A stretch of 15,457 nt of DNA from Candidatus Saccharimonadota bacterium (GTDB lineage: Bacteria > Patescibacteria > Saccharimonadia > Saccharimonadales > Nanosyncoccaceae): positions 1-15,457 of the forward strand of contig JAFROU010000023.1 in NCBI GenBank assembly GCA_017429465.1, written 5' to 3'. Below the pieces are notes generated by a model. That model made no database searches. It saw only the letters and a list, made by a program, of their open reading frames with translations, and was not told where the DNA came from. The position numbers were made by a program, and so were the translations under genes. Position 1 is the first letter of the stretch. Every line of letters begins with the position of its first letter. This document shows, piece by piece, positions 1 to 6,384 of this stretch.

Positions 1-21
1 CAGGATCAAACTCTCCATTAA
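1..21 (-). rRNA. rrs: 16S ribosomal RNA, 5' end only
   Basis: Read on the minus strand, positions 14 to 1 give AGAGTTTGATCCTG, the universal 5' segment of bacterial 16S rRNA (the 27F primer site, E. coli position 8 onward). By that alignment the mature 5' end is near position 21. Only about 21 nt are present; the gene continues off the left edge. The rRNA promoter lies at 179-207, giving a leader of about 150 nt. Confidence 0.93.
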
Positions 22-75
22 AGGCTTTAAAAGCCAAGAATTTGAAAACTCAAATATACAAGACTGACGATGAAA

Positions 76-100
76 TTAAGAAAAACAAAGTTTTTCTTAA
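76..100 (-). other. hairpin in the 16S leader
   Basis: A perfect 11-bp inverted repeat (TTAAGAAAAAC / GTTTTTCTTAA) with a 3-nt AAA/TTT loop sits in the middle of the pre-16S leader. A second small stem, GGCTT/AAGCC at 23-35, lies directly before the mature 5' end. Such leader stems can take part in rRNA processing or antitermination; that role is inferred. It is not a good minus-strand terminator because no U-run follows the second arm. Confidence 0.6.
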
Positions 101-178
101 ATATAATTGCACAACTAAATTGTTAAAATATCACTAGACTACTAAAAATACCAAGTACTCGCAGCTTAGACTGAGATA

Positions 179-207
179 ATCTTATCGCATCCAAACGAAA
201 CTGTCAA
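179..207 (-). promoter_or_regulatory. rRNA operon promoter with A-tract UP-like element
   Basis: On the minus strand, a consensus -35 TTGACA (207-202) is followed by a 17-bp spacer and -10 TAAGAT (184-179), which puts the start near 172. Just upstream (about 208-230) lie two A-tracts, AAAAAA and AAAAAAA, positioned like an UP element. They overlap the stop codon of the PAP2 gene. A weaker TTAACA/TATATT-like pair further into the leader (about 102-130) could be a second start. Confidence 0.8.
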
Positions 208-227
208 GAGTTTTTTTAGAGATTTTT

Positions 228-665
228 TTAGAATAATGCGAAGATTGCCCACCCTATAAGCACACCAAGCACTATTCCAGCCGCAGCCTCAGGCACTGTA
301 TGTCCTTCAATGATCTGCGTCGGCACGTTTTTATAACGATGATCCTTAATGATGTTTGTCAGTAGTTTTCCCTGTTCGCCCACCGCGTAGCGTACATTAA
401 CCGCATCATAAACAATAATAACTGTCATACAAAAGGCCAGTGCAAAGATTGGCGAAGTGATTCCTTGAGAGAAACCTAGATAAGTTGTTACCGCCGAGAA
501 GCCAGCCGAATGACCAGACGGCATCCCGCCCGATTTCGTTAGATAATACGTAAATTCTAGCCAAGTCATTTTGCCTTTTTTCTTGATAAAACCGGCTACA
601 ATCTTTATTAATTGCGCCAACATAAAACTTAACGCAAAAGCTACAATAATATATATGCCTTCCAT
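228..665 (-). CDS. divergent PAP2 family (DUF212/YuiD-like) membrane protein
   Basis: This 145-aa hydrophobic protein matches the divergent PAP2 (DUF212) family, distant relatives of membrane acid phosphatases. Seen in the sequence: a TM helix at about 3-26, the phosphatase-like motif GGMPSGHS (46-53), a second hydrophobic segment with YDAVNVRYAVGEQ (72-98), and the third motif EGHTVPEAAAG (120-130) running into a C-terminal TM helix. The two His-containing motifs fit the PSGH and GxH signatures of the superfamily. The family's substrate is not established; isoprenyl- or lipid-phosphate hydrolysis would be a guess. Length is usual for the family. The ATG has no Shine-Dalgarno, but a TGATATAAT extended -10 ends exactly 6 nt before it, so the mRNA is probably leaderless. 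The stop lies 21 bp from the rRNA -35 with no terminator between. Confidence 0.88.
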   Translation of the reverse strand: MEGIYIIVAFALSFMLAQLIKIVAGFIKKKGKMTWLEFTYYLTKSGGMPSGHSAGFSAVTTYLGFSQGITSPIFALAFCMTVIIVYDAVNVRYAVGEQGKLLTNIIKDHRYKNVPTQIIEGHTVPEAAAGIVLGVLIGWAIFALF

Positions 666-671
666 ATCTCT

Positions 672-680
672 ATTATATCA
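672..680 (-). promoter_or_regulatory. extended -10 promoter for a leaderless PAP2 mRNA
   Basis: Minus strand TGATATAAT (680-672) followed by exactly 6 nt and the ATG at 665-663. Standard -10 to start spacing puts +1 on the A of the ATG. The 11-mer CATGATATAAT with the same 6-nt gap occurs again before the gene starting at 9853. No convincing -35 was found, as expected for a TGn extended -10. Confidence 0.65.
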
Positions 681-694
681 TGAGCGGAAACGTT

Positions 695-1675
695 TCAATC
701 TTCATCACGGTATTTAACCGGCCATAACCACCATATACATAACCCCACCCCTCCTGCTATCACGGCAGCAAGTAGCAACCACGGTGTATCTCTTCCGACT
801 TCTTCACCCACCTTTGGTGCATCAATCACCGTTGCCACATTTTTTGCAATGTCTTTTACAGGTTCTTTCTCTTTTGTCCCCGTAGCAACCGCACTTGGCT
901 GAGTTACGTATACGTATTTTACTACCGTTTCTGCCTTCGATTCCTCAGTCTTTACCGCATCATCAGCGACAACGAGCTCCTGAGTTGGCTCTGCTAAATC
1001 TACTGGTAGTGACGTCGGATCCTCTATAACAACCGCGGGGTTCGTTCCAGATCCATCCGAACTGTCTAAATCATCATTGCTGTCCGAGGTGCCTGAATCA
1101 TCAGTTAATGGCGCCACTAATCCAGTCGCTTCTGGCACAAAATCACCGTATTCTTCTCTATATACACAATCATACTCTGGATTAAAATCTGGACTATTTA
1201 AGCACATCGAATAGTCGAACTTCTCTACCGACCAATTAGTTGGTCCGGCACTATAATCCGTTTTTACATACAAAATCCCGCGGTAATAGCTTTGAAAATC
1301 GATACTTCCCGTTCTCGCAGAATATTCAAATCGCCAACAATCCGTTTTATCATCATGATTAGATTCACAGAGAATCTGCCAAATCGGCGTTGCCCACTCC
1401 GCTTCTTCTGCCTTGTTATCAAGCACCACTCGTTGGTCTGTGTATTCTTCATCGTATCCATCCTTTATTGCAATCGTATATATATTATATGCAATCTTTC
1501 CACTCTGTCCTTTATAAACTAATGAGATAGAATTATCTTTAAAACTAATCCTCGAAATATAGGAAGTCAACCTATCAACCGGCTTATTAGCTTCTAGCGC
1601 AAAAACTGGGGATGCCCTTAGCATTACCCCAGTTATTATTGCTACGACCAATAACTTTTTAAAATCTTTTTTCAT
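695..1675 (-). CDS. unknown secreted protein with C-terminal membrane anchor
   Basis: A 326-aa protein with no recognised family. Residues 1-26 look like a signal peptide: KKDFKK, a hydrophobic core, then SPVFA before LEA. An extracytoplasmic domain (about 30-185) has four Cys (103, 113, 158, 170) that could form two disulfides, and many aromatic residues. Residues 190-295 are a low-complexity Asp/Ser/Thr then Glu/Val/Lys-rich stalk. A TM helix (about 298-320) with a short KYRDED tail anchors the C-terminus. This layout suits a cell-surface protein with a stalk. It lies 74 nt downstream of gyrA, and a 12-bp hairpin just before its ATG overlaps the only plausible ribosome-binding site. It ends in TGA. 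A surface or host-contact role is inference from topology alone. Confidence 0.8.
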   Translation of the reverse strand: MKKDFKKLLVVAIITGVMLRASPVFALEANKPVDRLTSYISRISFKDNSISLVYKGQSGKIAYNIYTIAIKDGYDEEYTDQRVVLDNKAEEAEWATPIWQILCESNHDDKTDCWRFEYSARTGSIDFQSYYRGILYVKTDYSAGPTNWSVEKFDYSMCLNSPDFNPEYDCVYREEYGDFVPEATGLVAPLTDDSGTSDSNDDLDSSDGSGTNPAVVIEDPTSLPVDLAEPTQELVVADDAVKTEESKAETVVKYVYVTQPSAVATGTKEKEPVKDIAKNVATVIDAPKVGEEVGRDTPWLLLAAVIAGGVGLCIWWLWPVKYRDED

Positions 1676-1680
1676 GTTTC

Positions 1681-1710
1681 CTCGCAGTATTACTTTGATA
1701 ATACTGCGAG
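1681..1710 (-). promoter_or_regulatory. 12-bp hairpin overlapping the RBS of the surface-protein gene
   Basis: A perfect inverted repeat, CTCGCAGTATTA / TAATACTGCGAG, with a 6-nt loop, lies in the gyrA to surface-protein gap. On the transcribed (minus) strand the second arm ends in GCGAG and continues GAAAC-ATG, so the GAGG Shine-Dalgarno is partly inside the stem. No U-run follows, so it is not a standard terminator. It may control translation or stabilise the 3' end of the gyr mRNA. Confidence 0.65.
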
Positions 1711-1749
1711 CATAAACTAGTTTTTTAATCAGTTACAACCACAAGCGGA

Positions 1750-4308
1750 TTATTTTTCAGCTTTCTTTTCATCCGGCTTGTCTTCTTCATCTGGTAAAAC
1801 AATACCAATTGAAGCCACCGTATCACCCTCAGCCATCTTCATAATTCGAACACCTTGGGTAGCACGACCAAGCGTTGGGATTTCTTTCATCGCTACACGA
1901 ATCGCTTGCCCCTTAGTAGACATCATAATCACCTCTTTAGCGGCTGGATCCAGCGTATGTACCGCCACAATCGGACCAGTTTTTGCAGTCACAGCTGCTA
2001 CTTTTACGCCTACACCACCACGCTTATGGGCTGGGAAATTCGAAACTAGTGAGGCCTTACCATAACCGTTAGCTGATACGGCAATCACTTTTTGGCCCGG
2101 GTCAGTAATTACATCCATACCTACCACCTCATCCTTTGGACGGAGACGAACACCACGTACACCTCTTGCAGAACGACCCATACCGCGCACTTCTTTTTCG
2201 TTAAAGCGCACCGCCTGGCCAGCCGAAGTCGAAATAATGATATCATTATTACCAGTCGTACCACTTACCCACTTTAGCTCATCGCCAGCGTCTAGTTTAA
2301 TCGCAATCAAGCCGTTAGAACGGATGTTAAAGAAATCTTTGATTGAGGTCTTCTTGATCGTTCCCTTTTTAGTGGCCATAAAGAGGTAGCCATCTTCAAG
2401 ACCAGTACCTTGTTTAATAATCGCGGTAATCTTCTCATCCGGATGCATATTAAGCATATTTACAGCCGCTGTACCCTTAGCCGAAAGCGATGCTTGCGGG
2501 ACTTCGTAGGCTTTCAAGCGGAAAATACGACCTTGTGAAGTAAAGAATAGCAAGAAATCATGTGAATTTGCCGTAATAATCTGGGCAATTACGTCTTCTT
2601 CCTTCGTAGTCATACCACGCTTACCGTTGCCGCCTCGGTGCTGGCGACGGAAATCGGCCTGCGACACGCGCTTCATATAGTTTTGAGTAGTCAAAAGAAT
2701 CGCGCTTTCTTCTTCTGGAATCAACTCTTCTTCTGAGAACTTTCCAACCTCATGATTAATAATCTTCGAACGACGTGGATCGTCATATTTCTCTTTAATC
2801 GCAATCAACTCTTCCTTAATCACGCGCAAGATTTCTTTTTCGTCTGCCAAAATAGCTTCAAGTTTCTTAATTAACTCGTGAAGTTGTTTCAACTCTTCTT
2901 CAATTTTGTCACGCTCAAGTCCTTGGAGACGGCGTAATTGCATCTGTAAAATCGCTTGGGCCTGAATCTCAGACAAACCAAAGCGCTTCATCAACTGTTG
3001 ATCAGCGTCATCATAAGAAGCACGAATTACCTTAATCACCTCGTCAATATTATCAAGCGCAATCTTCAAACCTTCCAAGATATGAGCGCGCTCTTTAGCC
3101 TTCTTTAAGTCGTATTCTGTCCTTCTACGAATCACTTTTTGGCGATGCTTAATGAACTCAGCTAAAATTTCCTTTAGACCAAGGATGCGTGGCTGAATTC
3201 CATCGACCAGCGCCAACATATTGTAATGGAAGCTTGTCTGTAAACCTGTCATCTTGTAGAGCTGGTTTAAAATCTTCTTCGGAAAAGCATCCTTCTTTAG
3301 TTCCACGACCACGCGCACTTTACCGCGGGCGGATTCATCGCGCGCATCAGCAATATGGTCAAGTTTCTTGCTTAATACCAATTCCCTAACCTTATCAATA
3401 AAGCCTTCCTTGCTCATGCCGTAAGGAACTTCGGTAATCACAATATTGTAACGACCATTCTTACGCTCTTCAATGTTAGCAACTGCGCGAATCGTAACTG
3501 ATCCCTTACCAGTTGCATAAGCTTGCCTCATTGGTTCACCGCCATAAACTTCTGCACCAGTTGGAAAATCCGGACCTTTTACGTATTTCATCAGTTCGTC
3601 TAGTGAAATATCTGGGTTATCAATCTGTGCGACTGTAGCATCCACCAACTCGCCAAGATTATGTGGTGGAATATTAGTGGCCATACCTACAGCAATACCC
3701 ATCTGACCATTCAAAAGGATATTTGGCACTGCTGCCGGCAAAACAACCGGCTCTTTTTCGGTACCATCAAAGTTATCACGAAAATCAACGGTTTCCTTAT
3801 CGATATCGGCCAATAACTCCGAGCCAATCTTATCTAGACGAGCCTCGGTATAACGTGAGGCGGCTGCCTCATCACCATCCATTGAACCAAAGTTACCTTG
3901 GCCTTCCACCAATGTATAACGCATTTTCCAAGATTGAGCCAAGTTCACCATTGCATCATAAATTGAAGAGTCGCCATGTGGATGATATTTACCCATCACC
4001 TCGCCAACGATACGAGCCGATTTAACTGTTGCGTGCGGCGCCTTCCACCCGTTCTTATCCATCGCATAAAGAATGCGGCGGTTAACTGGTTTCAAACCAT
4101 CACGTACATCTGGAAGTGCACGGTCTACAATTACGGACATTGAATAGCGCAGGAAGTAATCTTCCATCGTATTTTCGACAGTGCGAAGCTCAATGCCATC
4201 TTCTGTTACTATCGCCCCATCATCCGCATGAACAGCCTCCACCTGCTTAATCTCGTTGCCTTCTTCGTCTAGGTTTTTCATATGTTCGTGTTCCTTATGT
4301 TCGTCCAT
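1750..4308 (-). CDS. gyrA: DNA gyrase subunit A
   Basis: Breakage-reunion subunit of DNA gyrase, which introduces negative supercoils as an A2B2 complex with GyrB. 852 aa, near the family norm. The N-terminus carries about 30 extra acidic/His-rich residues before the conserved core ([20 protein letters not shown], 51-70). The catalytic Tyr is Y153 in SRYTEARL. The quinolone-region motif [12 protein letters not shown] (109-120) has Ser114 and Asp118 where E. coli has S83 and D87, the drug-sensitive residues. [17 protein letters not shown] (201-217) is present. A GyrA box QHRGGNG (556-562) followed by a beta-propeller C-terminal domain marks it as GyrA and not ParC; the box has Asn where K/R is usual. 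The tail is Lys/Asp/Glu-rich. The start is set by AGGAGG four nt before the ATG, overlapping the gyrB stop; the genes are 9 nt apart and co-transcribed. Confidence 0.97.
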   Translation of the reverse strand: MDEHKEHEHMKNLDEEGNEIKQVEAVHADDGAIVTEDGIELRTVENTMEDYFLRYSMSVIVDRALPDVRDGLKPVNRRILYAMDKNGWKAPHATVKSARIVGEVMGKYHPHGDSSIYDAMVNLAQSWKMRYTLVEGQGNFGSMDGDEAAASRYTEARLDKIGSELLADIDKETVDFRDNFDGTEKEPVVLPAAVPNILLNGQMGIAVGMATNIPPHNLGELVDATVAQIDNPDISLDELMKYVKGPDFPTGAEVYGGEPMRQAYATGKGSVTIRAVANIEERKNGRYNIVITEVPYGMSKEGFIDKVRELVLSKKLDHIADARDESARGKVRVVVELKKDAFPKKILNQLYKMTGLQTSFHYNMLALVDGIQPRILGLKEILAEFIKHRQKVIRRRTEYDLKKAKERAHILEGLKIALDNIDEVIKVIRASYDDADQQLMKRFGLSEIQAQAILQMQLRRLQGLERDKIEEELKQLHELIKKLEAILADEKEILRVIKEELIAIKEKYDDPRRSKIINHEVGKFSEEELIPEEESAILLTTQNYMKRVSQADFRRQHRGGNGKRGMTTKEEDVIAQIITANSHDFLLFFTSQGRIFRLKAYEVPQASLSAKGTAAVNMLNMHPDEKITAIIKQGTGLEDGYLFMATKKGTIKKTSIKDFFNIRSNGLIAIKLDAGDELKWVSGTTGNNDIIISTSAGQAVRFNEKEVRGMGRSARGVRGVRLRPKDEVVGMDVITDPGQKVIAVSANGYGKASLVSNFPAHKRGGVGVKVAAVTAKTGPIVAVHTLDPAAKEVIMMSTKGQAIRVAMKEIPTLGRATQGVRIMKMAEGDTVASIGIVLPDEEDKPDEKKAEK

Positions 4309-4317
4309 ACTTCCTCC

Positions 4318-6315
4318 TTAAAAGTCCAGATCATCAAGATCAACGGTTGCTGCTCTCGATTGAATAAAGTTTTTACGCAGGTCTGCTTGATCGCCCATCA
4401 ATTTTGTAAAGATGGCGTCAGCTTTTTCAGCATCTTCGATGTTTACACGAATTAAGATACGGTTAGCTGGATTCATGGTCGTCTCCCAAAGTTGCGCTGC
4501 GTCCATTTCGCCAAGACCTTTAAAGCGCTGCTGTGCGGTGTAACCAGCTTGTTTGAAACGCTCGGCGGTTTCGTCAATCTTCACCCCATTAGCTTTACGC
4601 TCTTCGATTTTCTTCGTCAAAGTCTCTTCCAGAGCATTCTCATCATAAATATAGTCAATCTTACGCCCAGAACCAGTTCCTTTGATCAGGCCAAACAGTG
4701 GCGGTTTTGCCAAATATACATGACCAGCCTTAATCACTTCTGGCATATACCTAAAGAAGAAAGTCAAAAGTAAAGTCGAGATGTGTGAACCATCGACATC
4801 GGCATCGGTCATGAACACAATCTTATGATAACGTAGACCAGAAATATCAAATTGCTCCCCGATTCCCACGCCTAAACCTTTAATCAATGATACTAACTCA
4901 GCGTTAGCCAACATTTTATCTAGACGTGCACGCTCCGTATTTAATACCTTACCGCGTAGCGGCAAGATAGCCTGAATGCGTGAATCACGACCTTCCTTAG
5001 CAGAACCAGCAGCAGAGTTACCCTCTACGATAAAGAGCTCGCATTCTTCAGCGCTTCGAGATGAACAATCGGCCAATTTTGATGGCAAGTTCATGCCCTC
5101 AAACGCACCCTTGCGGATGACGTTATCGCGTGCTGCACGTGCTGCTTTGCGCGCTCTTGCAGCCAGCGTAGCCTTAGAAACAATCTTCTTAGCAATCGCT
5201 GGATTTTCTTCCAAATAATAACCAAAGTATTCGGTCATTACTCTATCAACGTAACCACGAACTTCTGGGTTTCCTAACTTATTCTTAGTCTGACCTTCAA
5301 ACTGTGGATCCGGCAATTTTACCAAGATTACGGCCGTCAAACCTTCCTTAATATCATCACCAGTAAGGTTTTCTTCCTTCTCTTTTAGAAGACCATTTTT
5401 ACGGGCATAGTCATTGATTACGCGGTTAAGACCAGTACGAAAACCAACTACGTGCATACCACCATCTGGTGTCAACACGTTATTGGCAAATGGTTTCATG
5501 ATCTCAGCATAAGTATCGTTGTACTGAACGGCAATTTCTACCTCAGAATCTTCAATCTTCTTTTCAACGTAAAAAATGTCATCCGACAACACTTCCTTGC
5601 CATTATTTAAGCGCTTAACATAACTCTTGATACCACCTTCAAAATAGAAGGCTTCCTTAGCGCCGTTTCTCTCGTCCGTAACAGTAATTAATATTCCTTT
5701 CGTCAGATAGGCTTGGTGACGAGCGTAACTTGAAACCCAATTATAATCAAAAGTCGTTGTCTCTTTAAAAATCTCTGGATCTGGATAGAAAGTAATCGCC
5801 GTACCACGCTTTTCCGTCTTACCAATAATCTTTAAATCAGACTCTGGCTTACCAGTATCAAATTCAATGTGGTGAATCTTACCGTCACGATAAACCTCTG
5901 CCACCATGTGTTTTGAAAGCGCATTTACGACTGAAGAACCAACACCATGTAGACCGGAAGATACCTTATAACCGCCATCACCGAACTTACCACCAGCGTG
6001 GAGAACCGTTAGTACCGTTTCGAGTGTGGATTTATGGGTTTTTGGGTGAATATCTACTGGGATACCACGACCATTATCTTCAACTTTGCAACCGCCATCC
6101 GCTAATAATGTAATTTCAACCTTATTAGCCTCACCTGCAATCGCTTCATCGATTGAGTTATCCGCAATCTCCTTAATTAGATGGTGCAGCCCATCATAAC
6201 CAGTCGATCCGATGTACATACCAGGACGTAAACGTACCGGTTCCAGCCCCTCAAGTACCCGAATTTCGGACGAATCATAGCTCTCGGCTCCACCGCTTTT
6301 TTTCGCATCTGACAT
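4318..6315 (-). CDS. gyrB: DNA gyrase subunit B
   Basis: ATPase/TOPRIM subunit of gyrase, 665 aa, the short form without the proteobacterial insert. The GHKL ATPase domain has E49 and N53 (KEIADNSIDEA), DNGRGIP (80-86) and GLHGVGSSVVNAL (121-133). The transducer has QTKNKL (342-347) with the ATP-contacting Lys. The TOPRIM domain has E431 in VEGNSAAGSA and the metal-binding DxDxD D504/D506/D508 (MTDADVDGSH), then QRFKGLGEM near 596-604. The TOPRIM motif reads EGNSAAGSA where most bacteria have EGDSAGGSA; Asn433 aligns with E. coli D426 and PLRGK has Arg at the K447 position. The ATG has GAGGT nine nt upstream and a strong promoter at 6352-6380. Forms an operon with gyrA. Confidence 0.97.
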   Translation of the reverse strand: MSDAKKSGGAESYDSSEIRVLEGLEPVRLRPGMYIGSTGYDGLHHLIKEIADNSIDEAIAGEANKVEITLLADGGCKVEDNGRGIPVDIHPKTHKSTLETVLTVLHAGGKFGDGGYKVSSGLHGVGSSVVNALSKHMVAEVYRDGKIHHIEFDTGKPESDLKIIGKTEKRGTAITFYPDPEIFKETTTFDYNWVSSYARHQAYLTKGILITVTDERNGAKEAFYFEGGIKSYVKRLNNGKEVLSDDIFYVEKKIEDSEVEIAVQYNDTYAEIMKPFANNVLTPDGGMHVVGFRTGLNRVINDYARKNGLLKEKEENLTGDDIKEGLTAVILVKLPDPQFEGQTKNKLGNPEVRGYVDRVMTEYFGYYLEENPAIAKKIVSKATLAARARKAARAARDNVIRKGAFEGMNLPSKLADCSSRSAEECELFIVEGNSAAGSAKEGRDSRIQAILPLRGKVLNTERARLDKMLANAELVSLIKGLGVGIGEQFDISGLRYHKIVFMTDADVDGSHISTLLLTFFFRYMPEVIKAGHVYLAKPPLFGLIKGTGSGRKIDYIYDENALEETLTKKIEERKANGVKIDETAERFKQAGYTAQQRFKGLGEMDAAQLWETTMNPANRILIRVNIEDAEKADAIFTKLMGDQADLRKNFIQSRAATVDLDDLDF

Positions 6316-6351
6316 GAAGTTTTTACCTCAACTTAACAAATATACCCATAT

Positions 6352-6380
6352 ATTATATATGGTCTATCTCTATTTTTCAA
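6352..6380 (-). promoter_or_regulatory. gyrB-gyrA operon promoter
   Basis: Minus strand -35 TTGAAA (6380-6375), a 17-bp spacer and -10 TATAAT (6357-6352); start near 6345, giving a 5' UTR of about 30 nt with a GAGGT Shine-Dalgarno. The -35 begins 4 nt after the stop codon of the upstream ATPase gene. Confidence 0.82.
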
Positions 6381-6384
6381 GGGT

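Noticed and set aside
1681..1710. gyrA intrinsic terminator
   Set aside because: The 12-bp stem has no U-run after it on the transcribed strand and runs into the ribosome-binding site of the next gene.
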